A stretch of 16,204 nt of DNA from Rubrivivax sp. (GTDB taxonomy: Bacteria > Pseudomonadota > Gammaproteobacteria > Burkholderiales > Burkholderiaceae). Of the stretch, positions 6,574-13,401 are shown piece by piece. The stretch lies in contig SEEY01000020.1 in assembly GCA_004211235.1 (NCBI GenBank), positions 1-16,204 of the forward strand, written 5' to 3'. The notes under the pieces were generated by a model that had not been told where the DNA came from, did not search any database, and saw only the letters and a program-made list of their open reading frames with translations. A program made the position numbers and the translations under genes. Within the stretch, counting starts at the first letter, position 1; the number at the start of each line of letters is the position of its first letter.

Positions 6574-7176
6574 TCAAAAACCGTTGAATGGGCTGCTGCG
6601 TCGCACCGCGCGCGCCAGGATCTTGGTTGCAGGGAACTCGGGGAAGGCGTCCTTGGTGGCGGCCCCCCACAGAGAGCCGTCCGCGCGGCGAACCAGCCGC
6701 CGAATCCACCGGCTTCCGTCCTCAATTTCGAGCACGACGACGCTGGTCGGCTCGGCCTCAGAGCACGCTTCGAATGTGACGTGGTCCCCGCTCATGACAT
6801 GAGGCTCAAGCGCGCGGTCCGGCACGATGACTGTGATCTCGTCAGGCCATATAGGCATCTTCTCCCGGTCCATCACAGCCTCCCAGCTCGTTGTGGACGG
6901 GAGATTAGCGACGGCCTGGCTCACGGATTGAGCCACCAGGGTTTGCGCTGAGTCGTTGCTCGCGATCCGACGACTTTCCGGCAAGCTGAGCATCTTCAAC
7001 TCCGTTGCTTCTGTCAGCGGTCGGTCCTCGCGCAAGAACTGCCCGATGAGAGAGCCGTCCTTGTAGCCAAGCCGGCGCCCGAGCTCGGCCTTGTTGCCCT
7101 GAAACGGGCCATCCAGCAGGGCCTGGAGTAGGGCGACGCGGCGCTGCACGGCGGCGCGAGGTGTGCGAGTTGCCAT
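6574..7176 (-). CDS. CI-like prophage repressor with degenerate S24 domain
   Basis: This 200-residue repressor has an N-terminal helix-turn-helix (about residues 24-58, NKAELGRRLGYKDGSLIGQF) and a C-terminal LexA/CI-type S24 domain (about 115-190). The S24 frame is clear: VPDRALEPHVMSGDHV aligns with the usual V-x-G-D-S-M-E-P-x4-G-D pattern. The catalytic Ser is Ala122, and the catalytic Lys falls on Arg159 in WIRRLVRR. No Ala-Gly or Cys-Gly cleavage dipeptide occurs in the linker. The ATG at 7176 was chosen because an upstream in-frame ATG at 7233 would lie inside the operator. It probably binds the operators at 5665-5748 and 7225-7240, and is divergent from the Cro-type gene. Self-cleavage by RecA is unlikely. 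Confidence 0.87.
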   Translation of the reverse strand: MATRTPRAAVQRRVALLQALLDGPFQGNKAELGRRLGYKDGSLIGQFLREDRPLTEATELKMLSLPESRRIASNDSAQTLVAQSVSQAVANLPSTTSWEAVMDREKMPIWPDEITVIVPDRALEPHVMSGDHVTFEACSEAEPTSVVVLEIEDGSRWIRRLVRRADGSLWGAATKDAFPEFPATKILARAVRRSSPFNGF

Positions 7177-7224
7177 GCGCAGCACTGTCCCAAATGCTCC
7201 AGCAGCATTGGCTACTTGCAAAGC

Positions 7225-7240
7225 TGTACGCATTGCTACA
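7225..7240. promoter_or_regulatory. Operator OR between cI and cro
   Basis: Read on the minus strand this is TGTAGCAATGCGTACA, matching the pL-side sites at all 11 fixed core positions. It ends 10 bp before the Cro-type start codon, next to its ribosome site (GAGG at 7245-7248). A weaker overlapping match with one extra spacer base (TTGCAAAGCTGTAC) begins at 7216. No clear -10/-35 pair is visible in this 74-bp gap, so pR and pRM are not assigned. Confidence 0.65.
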
Positions 7241-7250
7241 GAATGAGGCC

Positions 7251-7538
7251 ATGCGACTGCATGACTACCTCAACTCCGGCGCGATGACCTCTGAGGAGCT
7301 CGCGGAAAAGATCGGCCTCGACAACGACGGACAGATTCGTCAATGGCGGCACAACTACGGGGGGCGCGTGCCAGGCGCCGCTAACGCCGTCGCCATCGAA
7401 GAGGCGACCGGAAAGGCTGTGCGCCGCTGGGACCTGCGCCCGAAGGACTGGCACCTTATATGGCCTGAACTGAAGAAAGCCAAGGGCGCGCCGGCCATCC
7501 CCGTCCCCGAGCAAGCCGAAGCCGGGCAGGCGGGCTGA
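7251..7538 (+). CDS. YdaS/Cro-type DNA-binding protein
   Basis: This 95-residue protein is the first rightward gene opposite the cI-like repressor. Residues 11-55 form an HTH (MTSEELAEKIGLDNDGQIRQ). The segment VRRWDLRPKDWHLIWPEL (57-74) is characteristic of YdaS-type Cro proteins of prophages. The expected role is to repress the repressor promoter and commit to lytic growth. YdaS was named as a putative antitoxin, but in this setting it acts as Cro. The start at 7251 has GAGG three bases upstream. A longer reading from 7161 would run through the operator and is rejected. The last 20 residues are Ala/Pro/Glu-rich and probably disordered. Confidence 0.87.
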   Translation: MRLHDYLNSGAMTSEELAEKIGLDNDGQIRQWRHNYGGRVPGAANAVAIEEATGKAVRRWDLRPKDWHLIWPELKKAKGAPAIPVPEQAEAGQAG

Positions 7539-7578
7539 CCCATGCGCCATCACAGCCCCGCTTTCTCAGCCCGCTTGC
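7526..7578. repeat. Inverted repeat between convergent gene ends
   Basis: The arm GCAGGCGGGCTGA (7526-7538) pairs with TCAGCCCGCTTGC (7566-7578), 12 of 13 positions, with a 27-nt spacer. It spans the 3' ends of the Cro-type gene and the opposite-strand small gene. There is no U-run, so it is not a standard terminator, but it could form a hairpin at the end of both transcripts. Confidence 0.45.
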
Positions 7579-7759
7579 GCAGCTTGTCTGCCAGCGCGAC
7601 CTGGGCCCGTCCTTCGACGCGCATTGCAGGTATTGCCATGTGCGCCCGGCCTGCTCCGTCCAAGTCAGCGATCAGCCCGCGCACGCAGCGGGAGAGGGCG
7701 GCCTTGACGGCGCGCTTGGCCAGGGTGTGTGGGTCGGTGGAGTGCATGGCCCAGATCAT
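7550..7759 (-). CDS. Small opposite-strand gene between cro and cII-like gene, 69 aa
   Basis: No family is recognised. The reading MHSTDPHTLAKRAVKAALSR, followed by CVRGLIADLDGAG and ending ADKLRKRAEKAGL, is a basic, helical protein. Its codons show the G/C third-position bias of real genes in this window. The plus-strand reading of the same DNA is Ser/Arg-rich and looks like a shadow. Two starts are possible: ATG at 7759, with GAGG 10 bases upstream (separated by an A-run), and ATG at 7747. It is convergent with the Cro-type gene (11-nt gap) and divergent from the CII-like gene. No promoter of its own is convincing. It would be antisense to any pR transcript through this gap, so it could be expressed only in lysogens. 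Confidence 0.5.
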   Translation of the reverse strand: MIWAMHSTDPHTLAKRAVKAALSRCVRGLIADLDGAGRAHMAIPAMRVEGRAQVALADKLRKRAEKAGL

Positions 7760-7819
7760 GTTTTTTTTGCCTCGCGCCGAGATGGCACGAGATAGCAACT
7801 CGGCTTGCGGTGTCGTGCG

Positions 7820-8185
7820 ATGAGTCAACTCACATTGAACTGGGAGCCATCGCTTCCCGAACGTTTTCCGACGCTGCGCTCCTTCGTGGCGCACCGGGCA
7901 AACGTGGTGCAGAAGTCCCTCAAGAGCCAGGCCGCGGACCTTGACATGGCCCCGTCCACGCTGAGCCGAAAGCTCAACCCGGCCGAGGGTGACACGCAGC
8001 GCCTGAACTGCGACGACCTTGAAGCGTGGCTCGCCAGCACCGGCGACGCCTCGGCCGTCATCGGCTACCTCGCCGCGAAGTACATGGACAACGACATCGC
8101 CCGCAAAGCCCGTGTGCTGTCGAAGGTCGAGGGCATGTTGCCTGACCTGCTGGCGGCCATCGAGGCGATGAAGGCCGGCACCTGA
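7820..8185 (+). CDS. CII-like phage regulatory protein (CP76/YdaT type)
   Basis: This 121-residue protein has an HTH near residues 30-52 (SLKSQAADLDMAPSTLSRKL). A pattern of the Phage_CP76/CII kind follows (KLNPAEGDTQRLNCDDLEAW, then LASTGD). The C-terminal helices (AAKYMDNDIARKARVL, then MLPDLLAAIEAMKAG) probably oligomerise. The location, third in the switch region and just ahead of replication genes, matches lambda cII or ydaT. The expected role is activating the lysogenic promoters. The ATG at 7820 was preferred over an upstream in-frame start at 7805 because the family start fits. No strong ribosome site is seen. Whether it is a true CII activator or a YdaT-type protein cannot be settled here. 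Confidence 0.78.
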   Translation: MSQLTLNWEPSLPERFPTLRSFVAHRANVVQKSLKSQAADLDMAPSTLSRKLNPAEGDTQRLNCDDLEAWLASTGDASAVIGYLAAKYMDNDIARKARVLSKVEGMLPDLLAAIEAMKAGT

Positions 8186-8252
8186 ACGAGACGAAGCCCC
8201 GCAGCGCGCGAACGCTGCGAGGCCCCTGAACACCCAACGAGAGAACCGCTGA

Positions 8253-8411
8253 ATGCCTCACCTCATTGTCGCTCGCAAGACCGTCGCCGACCTCTACGCC
8301 GACGCCATCAAGGAAATGGACCACGAGGCCGCTGTGGCTCATGTGGCGCGTGTTTGCGGCCAAGCCGTGGAGACCGTCGAAGCCGTCATTGCTGAAGAGG
8401 CCACGGCGTGA
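8253..8411 (+). CDS. Small acidic peptide, 52 aa, coupled to the helicase-methyltransferase
   Basis: This is an unrecognised 52-residue protein, MPHLIVARKTVADLYADAIK at the start and ending AVIAEEATA. It is helical, mildly acidic and has no membrane segment. The ATG at 8253 follows GAGAGAACC about ten bases upstream. Its TGA overlaps the GTG start of the 845-residue gene (GTGA), so translation of the large enzyme is probably coupled to it. Codon bias is strong in this frame. It may be a partner or just a leader peptide. Confidence 0.68.
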   Translation: MPHLIVARKTVADLYADAIKEMDHEAAVAHVARVCGQAVETVEAVIAEEATA

Positions 8412-10945
8412 CCGACTACACCGCCTTCCTGAGCCAGAAGATCAAGCTGGCCCAGTTCAACGGCTTTGAGGTTGACGTGGCCGAGGTGAACCCCCTGCTC
8501 AAGCCGCACAACGTCGACATCGTGCGGTGGGCGGCGCTGGGCGGTCAGCGCGCAATCTTCGCGAGCTTCGGCCTGCACAAGACGGTGACGGCGCTGGAAC
8601 TGATGCGCCTGATCGGCGAGCGCTTCGCTGGCATCCGCGGCATCGTCTGCCCGCTGGGCGTCCGTCATGAGTTCATTGAGCAGGCCTCGCGCTTCTTCGC
8701 GCAATACGACCTGCAGGTGCGATTCGCCAATCGGGATGCACAGATCGACGACGAGCGTGTCATCTGGCTGACGAACTACGAAGCGATCCGCGAGGGCAAC
8801 GTCAACCCGTCGACCTGGCTGGCCAGCAACCTGGACGAGGCGAGCGTGCTGCGCAGCTACGGCAGCAAGACCTATCAGGAGTTCCTGCCGGCCTTCGCGC
8901 CGGTGAAGTTCAAGTTCGTTGCCACGGCCACACCGAGCCCCAACCGCTTCAAAGAGCTGATTCACTACGCCGGCTACCTGGGCGTGATGGACACCGGCCA
9001 GGCGCTGACGCGGTTTTTCCAGCGCGACAGCGAGAAGGCCGGCAACCTGACGCTGTACCCGCACAAGGAACAGGAGTTCTGGTTGTGGGTTGCGAGCTGG
9101 GCCGTCTTCATCCAGCGCCCGAGCGACCTCGGCCACAGCGATGAGGGCTATGTGCTGCCGGCGCTTGATGTCCGGTACCACGAGGTGCCGAGCGACTACA
9201 GCAAGGCCGGCGAAGAGCGCGACGGCCAGGCGCTGATGTTCACCGACCCCGCGCTGGGCCTGAGTGCTGCTGCGTCCGAGAAGCGCGACAGCCTGCCGGG
9301 CCGCGTGGCGAAGGTGGCTGAGATCCTGGCCGAGTCGCCGGATGACAACTTCGTCGTTTGGCACGACCTGGAGGCCGAGCGCCACGCGCTGCAGGCCGCC
9401 ATCCCTGAGGCGGTGAGCGTGTGGGGCAGCCAGGACCTGGAGGAGCGCGAGAGCCGCATCGTCGGCTTCGGCAACGGCCAGTTCCGCGTCCTGTCCACCA
9501 AGCCGGTGATCGCCGGCAGCGGCTGCAACTTTCAAAGGCACTGCCACCGCGAGGTGTTCGCCGGCATCGGCCACAAGTTCAACGACTTCATCCAAGCCGT
9601 GCACCGCGTGCAGCGCTTCGGCCAGACGCACCCGGTGCGCATCGACATCGTTCACAGCGAGGCGGAGCGCGAGATCTTGCGCGACCTGCTGGCGAAGTGG
9701 GCTCAACACAACCTCATGCAGGCCACCATGACCGAGATCATCCGCACCTATGGGCTGAACCAGCTCGCCATGCAAGAGACGCTTGCGCGCAGCCTGGGCG
9801 TTGAGCGCGTGGAGGTGCGCGGCGAGCGCTTCACCGTCGCCAACAACGATTGCGTCGAAGAGGCCAAGCTGCAGCCGGACAACTCGGTCGACCTGATCAT
9901 CACGTCGATCCCGTTCGCGAACCACTACGAGTACAGCCCCAGCTACAACGACTTCGGCCACACCGAGGACAACCGGCAGTTCTGGGCGCAGATGGACTTC
10001 CTCACGCCCGAACTGCTGCGGATCCTGAAGCCCGGCCGCATCGCGGCGATCCACGTCAAGGACCGCATCGACTTCGGCAACGTCACCGGCAAGGGCCTGC
10101 CCACCAGCAGCCCGTTCCATGCCGAGACGCTGGCCCACTACAGCGGCATCCCGGCGATGGGGCTGCCCGGCCACGGCTTCGACTACCTCGGCATGATCAC
10201 CGTCGTCACGGACGTGGTGCGCGAGAACAACCAAACCTACCGCCTCGGCTACACCGAGATGCGCAAGGACAGCAGCAAGATGGGTGTGGGCTCGCCCGAG
10301 TACATCCTGCTGTTCCACAAGCCGCAGACCGACCGCTCGAAAGGCTACGCCGACAGCCGCATCTCCAAGCGGATCGAGGACTACAGCCTCGCCCGATGGC
10401 AGGTGGACGCGCACGCGAACTGGCGCTCCAAGGGCAACCGGCTTCTGACCGTCGAGGAACTGGCCAGCCTGGGCCCCGACAAGCTCGCGAAGCTGTTCAC
10501 CGAGCACAGCCTCGCGCAGGTCTATGACTTCGAATCGCATGTCCAGATCGGTGAAGCGCTGCTCGCGCGGGGCTCGCTGCCGTCCACCTTCATGAGCCTC
10601 ATGCCGGGCAGCTGGCACCCGGACGTTTGGCACGACGTCACCCGCATGCTGACGCTGAACAGCGACCAGAGCCGGCGCGCTGTCGAGAAGCACGTCTGCC
10701 CGCTGCAGTTCGACATCGTCGACCGGCTGATCGAGCGCTACAGCATGCCCGGCGAACGCGTCTATGACCCGTTCTGCGGCCTGGGCACCGTGCCGTATCG
10801 CGCCATCTTGAAGGGGCGCACCGGCGGCGGCAGCGAGCTGAATCCTGGCTACTTCCTGGACCAGGTGCACTACCTCAAGACGGCCGAGCTCGAGTTCTCG
10901 ATGCCGAGCTTGTTCGACGCACTCGAAGAGTTGGAGGCCGCCTGA
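8408..10945 (+). CDS. SNF2-like helicase / DNA methyltransferase fusion
   Basis: This 845-residue two-part enzyme has an SF2/SNF2-like ATPase in residues about 40-430: a Walker A-like SFGLHKT (53-59, His in place of the usual Gly), DEAS Walker B (143-146), TATPSPN motif III (173-179), and QAVHRVQRFGQ motif VI (396-406). Residues about 470-825 are a methyltransferase of beta-class order: motif IV TSIPF (499-503, Ile replacing Pro of SPPY/F), then CPLQ (764-767), then SAM-binding DPFCGLGT (787-794). The motif type allows N4-cytosine or N6-adenine methylation. The GTG start overlaps the preceding stop. No nuclease domain or separate restriction gene is visible, so self-modification or anti-restriction is more likely than a complete restriction system. 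P1 DarB is a known methyltransferase-helicase fusion for comparison. Confidence 0.88.
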   Translation: MTDYTAFLSQKIKLAQFNGFEVDVAEVNPLLKPHNVDIVRWAALGGQRAIFASFGLHKTVTALELMRLIGERFAGIRGIVCPLGVRHEFIEQASRFFAQYDLQVRFANRDAQIDDERVIWLTNYEAIREGNVNPSTWLASNLDEASVLRSYGSKTYQEFLPAFAPVKFKFVATATPSPNRFKELIHYAGYLGVMDTGQALTRFFQRDSEKAGNLTLYPHKEQEFWLWVASWAVFIQRPSDLGHSDEGYVLPALDVRYHEVPSDYSKAGEERDGQALMFTDPALGLSAAASEKRDSLPGRVAKVAEILAESPDDNFVVWHDLEAERHALQAAIPEAVSVWGSQDLEERESRIVGFGNGQFRVLSTKPVIAGSGCNFQRHCHREVFAGIGHKFNDFIQAVHRVQRFGQTHPVRIDIVHSEAEREILRDLLAKWAQHNLMQATMTEIIRTYGLNQLAMQETLARSLGVERVEVRGERFTVANNDCVEEAKLQPDNSVDLIITSIPFANHYEYSPSYNDFGHTEDNRQFWAQMDFLTPELLRILKPGRIAAIHVKDRIDFGNVTGKGLPTSSPFHAETLAHYSGIPAMGLPGHGFDYLGMITVVTDVVRENNQTYRLGYTEMRKDSSKMGVGSPEYILLFHKPQTDRSKGYADSRISKRIEDYSLARWQVDAHANWRSKGNRLLTVEELASLGPDKLAKLFTEHSLAQVYDFESHVQIGEALLARGSLPSTFMSLMPGSWHPDVWHDVTRMLTLNSDQSRRAVEKHVCPLQFDIVDRLIERYSMPGERVYDPFCGLGTVPYRAILKGRTGGGSELNPGYFLDQVHYLKTAELEFSMPSLFDALEELEAA

Positions 10946-11187
10946 TGCGCACACCCACCGACAACCCGACCGACGACCTGGGCGGCCTTGGTGCCCCAGT
11001 TCGTCCGCCAGCCGCCGCGCCGGCAGCGCCAGCCACCGCGCCTCACTTCGAGTTAGGGAACTGGGGCGCCACGCTACCCGATGGCCTGGCCGAGAAGCCC
11101 GCGCCCGCGCCCGAATCCACCCTGAGCCCGGCCGAGCTGCAGGGCATAGCTGATGCCGAGTCGCTGGGCGACTGGCTGGGATGGTGA
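10945..11187 (+). CDS. Low-complexity Pro/Ala-rich protein, 80 aa
   Basis: No family is recognised. The first 40 residues are Pro/Ala/Asp-rich and probably disordered. The C-terminal part has PAELQGIADAESLGDWLGW, a short helical segment that could dock to a partner. The ATG overlaps the stop of the methyltransferase gene (TGATG) and has GGAGG nine bases upstream. The next gene starts inside its last codons. Its position between methyltransferase and replication genes is the only functional hint. Confidence 0.65.
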   Translation: MRTPTDNPTDDLGGLGAPVRPPAAAPAAPATAPHFELGNWGATLPDGLAEKPAPAPESTLSPAELQGIADAESLGDWLGW

Positions 11188-11537
11188 GCATGGAACAGAC
11201 CTGCATGGACCTGCGTCCACCTGACCTCCCCACCGCCCGCGCCGTGGGCCAGGTTTCCCAGCAGCTGGCCACCGACCGCGCCGAGCGTGATTGCCCCGCC
11301 TTCCGAGAGCGCGTGCGTGCTGCCGTGCTGGAGAAGCTGGCCGCCGGCCCGGCCTCGGGCGAGGACCTGACGGACCACGTTGCCGCCAGCGGCATCCCCT
11401 TCGCTGATGGCCGCTCGCTGGGCGGAATCTACGGCTCGATGAAGCGTGACGGCCTGATCCGCATCGTGCCGGGCGTGGACGTGCCCCGAAAACGTGGCCA
11501 CGGTACGGGTGGCGGTCGGATGTGGGAGCGCTGCTGA
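11181..11537 (+). CDS. Phage winged-helix-like hypothetical protein, 118 aa
   Basis: Residues about 45-95 (AAVLEKLAAGPASGEDLTDH, then SLGGIYGSMKRDGLIRIVPG) look like a small winged-helix domain. The end carries a basic Gly-rich signature (RKRGHGTGGGRMW) that I recognise from phage early proteins next to replication genes. The start at 11181 overlaps the previous stop by 7 nt. An internal ATG at 11190 is an alternative. The downstream replication gene begins on the base right after the TGA. DNA binding is inferred from fold pattern only. Confidence 0.7.
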   Translation: MVSMEQTCMDLRPPDLPTARAVGQVSQQLATDRAERDCPAFRERVRAAVLEKLAAGPASGEDLTDHVAASGIPFADGRSLGGIYGSMKRDGLIRIVPGVDVPRKRGHGTGGGRMWERC

Positions 11538-12548
11538 ATGGCAACTGACGCCCGTTTCTCAACAACCCTGGCCTCGAATCCGAAGGTCAAGAAGCTGCGC
11601 AACCGGCTTGGCGCAGATGGCTGCTGGGCCTGGGTCTGCCTTGTGCTCTGGGTCGCCTCAGACCGCAGCGACGGCGACTTGGCCGGCATGGACGACGAGG
11701 ACATCGAGCTGTCGGCCGACTGGCGCGGCGAGCCCGGAGCTTTCGTGAAGCAGCTGGTCTCCCTGCGCATGCTCGACGGCGAAGAGTCGGAGCGCTCGGT
11801 GCATGACTGGGCCGAGCACAACCCCTGGGCGGCCGGCGCAGTGGCACGCAGCGAGAAGTCGCGGTGGGCGGGCCTGTGCAAGCAGCACGGCCGCGCTGAA
11901 GCTGCCAGGCAGATGCCCGAATACGCCAAGCGCCTCGCTGAAGCAGGCCATAAGCAACCGCCGAGCGAGCCAGAACCTGCCATCGGACAGCCAGCCGCTG
12001 TGCCAGATAGTGCCAGTGGCACTCCGTTGGCAGAAACGGGCAGTGCCCCTCTCCTTTCCCTTCCTTTCCCTTCCTCTCCTCTCCCTTCCCCTCCGTCTCC
12101 AGCTCCGACGCCAATACCTGTTGCGCCCCAGCCGCCTCCGGCGCCAAGGACGCGGAAGCCGGCGGCAGCCGCCAAGGAACCGGCGCCAAGCACGGCGGCA
12201 TGGAACGCCTATGCCGACGCCTATGAGCTTCGGTACCGGTCCGAGCCGGTCAGAAACGCGATGGTGAACGGCCAGATGGCGCAGGTTGTCGCCCGGCTCG
12301 GAGCGCAGGAGGCCCCGCATGTCGCGACCTTCTTCGTCGGCCACAACTTGCAGATGTACGTCCGCGACATGCACCCAGTCGGCTTGCTCCTGCGCGATGC
12401 CGAGAAGCTGCGCACCGAGTGGGCGACGAACCGGCAGATGACCGCCACCAAGGCGCTCCAGACGGACAAGACCGCCACCAACTTCGGTGCATTCCAGGAC
12501 CTCATTGCCGAGGCGGAAGCCATGGAGAGAAACCATGCACAGCAGTAA
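11538..12548 (+). CDS. Phage replication initiation protein (O-like)
   Basis: This 336-residue protein is in the position of lambda O. The N-terminal domain (about 1-130) has TLASNPKVKKLRNRLGADGC, LVLWVASDRSDGDLAGMDDE and VHDWAEHNPWAAG, a winged-helix replication domain common in phage initiators. Residues about 140-215 are a Pro/Ser-rich linker. The C-terminal domain (about 220-315; AWNAYADAYELRYRSEPVRN and FFVGHNLQMYVRDMHPVGLL) recurs in phage replication proteins. The ATG follows the previous stop without a gap. The next gene starts inside its 3' end. Its linker DNA is a 49-nt pyrimidine tract beside repeats, a likely origin (see separate entry). It would bind the origin and recruit the host helicase with the downstream protein. 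Confidence 0.8.
   Translation: MATDARFSTTLASNPKVKKLRNRLGADGCWAWVCLVLWVASDRSDGDLAGMDDEDIELSADWRGEPGAFVKQLVSLRMLDGEESERSVHDWAEHNPWAAGAVARSEKSRWAGLCKQHGRAEAARQMPEYAKRLAEAGHKQPPSEPEPAIGQPAAVPDSASGTPLAETGSAPLLSLPFPSSPLPSPPSPAPTPIPVAPQPPPAPRTRKPAAAAKEPAPSTAAWNAYADAYELRYRSEPVRNAMVNGQMAQVVARLGAQEAPHVATFFVGHNLQMYVRDMHPVGLLLRDAEKLRTEWATNRQMTATKALQTDKTATNFGAFQDLIAEAEAMERNHAQQ
11978..12100. other. Candidate replication origin inside the initiator gene
   Basis: Within the linker-coding part of the initiator gene there are TGCCA repeats at 11978, 12001 and 12011 and inverted TGGCA at 12017 and 12028. Two small dyads follow: GTGCCAGTGGCAC (12010-12022) and GGGCAGTGCCC (12038-12048). A 49-nt run containing only C and T (12046-12094) adjoins them, with a 10-bp tandem repeat CCTTTCCCTT at 12053-12072. 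Lambda has its origin within gene O in the same way. The AT content of the tract is low for an unwinding element, but a purine/pyrimidine asymmetric tract could melt or form a triplex. Confidence 0.45.
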
Positions 12549-13401
12549 CGTCATCAAGGCCGTGTGCGTCACGGCGGAGCTTTGCGGTCGCACGTTCACC
12601 GAGCCGGCCGCGCGAGTGTTCTGCGACGACCTGGCCGCCTATCCCGAGGATGCCGTCATGGTGGCGCTGGGCAGGTGCCGCCGTGAGGTCAAGGGCATGC
12701 TGACGACGCAGGATGTCATCAGCCGCCTGGACGATGGCCGACCCGGCGTCGAGGAAGCATGGGCGCAGATCCCGACCGGCGAAGACGACACCATCGTCTG
12801 GACTGCCGAGATGGCCGAAGCGCACGCCGCCTGCGCGCCGCTGCTGGCCGAAGGCGACCGCATAGGTGCCCGCATGTGCTTCAAGGAGGTCTACACCAAG
12901 GCCGTGCAGCGCGCCGTCTCCGCTGGCCAGCCGGTGGAGTGGGTCACGTCGCTGGGCTGGGACCTGGAGAAGCGCAAGCGCGTGCTGCTGGCCGCCGTCA
13001 AGGCCGGGAAGCTGCCGGCGCTGGCCGCCCGCGAGGAATGCCCAGCGCTGCCGCTGACAACGGTCGAGAAGCTGGCGCTGCCGGCACCCGACCCGGTGCG
13101 CAAAGAGAGCGTGCGCGAGAAGCTGGCGCAGTTCGCGCAGGCTAAGACCACCGCTGATCCGGCCGACCCGAAGGCCTGGGCGCGCGAACTGAAGCGCCGC
13201 GACGAGGCCGGCGAAGACCTGACGATTGAGCAGCGCGACTCCTACAAGCGCGCGCTGCACTATGCCTCCGACGACTCGGCTCTGTTCGGGCCGAGCATGG
13301 CCATCCCGGTCGAGGCCTTCCCGCCAGGCATGAGGGCAGAGCGCGCCGCCGCCTACCGTCGCGCTGAAGGCCGCGCCATCGAGCAGGGGGACCGGGAATG
13401 A
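12535..13401 (+). CDS. Conserved phage protein in the position of lambda P
   Basis: This 288-residue soluble protein follows the initiator gene with a 14-nt overlap. The ATG at 12535 has GGAGAG upstream. The N-terminal 80 residues (FCDDLAAYPEDAVMVALGRC, RREVKGMLTTQDVISRLDDG) and RPGVEEAWAQIP are conserved in phage proteins placed after replication initiators, in my recollection of the family. The second half is charged and helical. Lambda P loads the host DnaB helicase. An analogous helicase-loader role is inferred from position, not from any ATPase motif: no Walker A is visible. Its stop overlaps the next gene as ATGA. Confidence 0.72.
   Translation: MHSSNVIKAVCVTAELCGRTFTEPAARVFCDDLAAYPEDAVMVALGRCRREVKGMLTTQDVISRLDDGRPGVEEAWAQIPTGEDDTIVWTAEMAEAHAACAPLLAEGDRIGARMCFKEVYTKAVQRAVSAGQPVEWVTSLGWDLEKRKRVLLAAVKAGKLPALAAREECPALPLTTVEKLALPAPDPVRKESVREKLAQFAQAKTTADPADPKAWARELKRRDEAGEDLTIEQRDSYKRALHYASDDSALFGPSMAIPVEAFPPGMRAERAAAYRRAEGRAIEQGDRE

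Noticed and set aside
7177..7233. Extended N-terminus of the cI-like repressor from an ATG at 7233
   Set aside because: It would place coding sequence inside the operator and adds residues without the HTH family pattern. The ATG at 7176 fits better.
7542..7823. 93-codon plus-strand frame between cro and the CII-like gene
   Set aside because: It is Ser/Arg/Ala-rich without family resemblance. The minus-strand reading of the same DNA has better codon bias. Neither is proven.
8339..11395. 1018-codon open frame on the minus strand opposite the helicase-methyltransferase
   Set aside because: It mirrors the high third-position G/C of the real plus-strand gene. The plus reading has consistent enzyme motifs, while the minus reading has none and runs across several gene boundaries.
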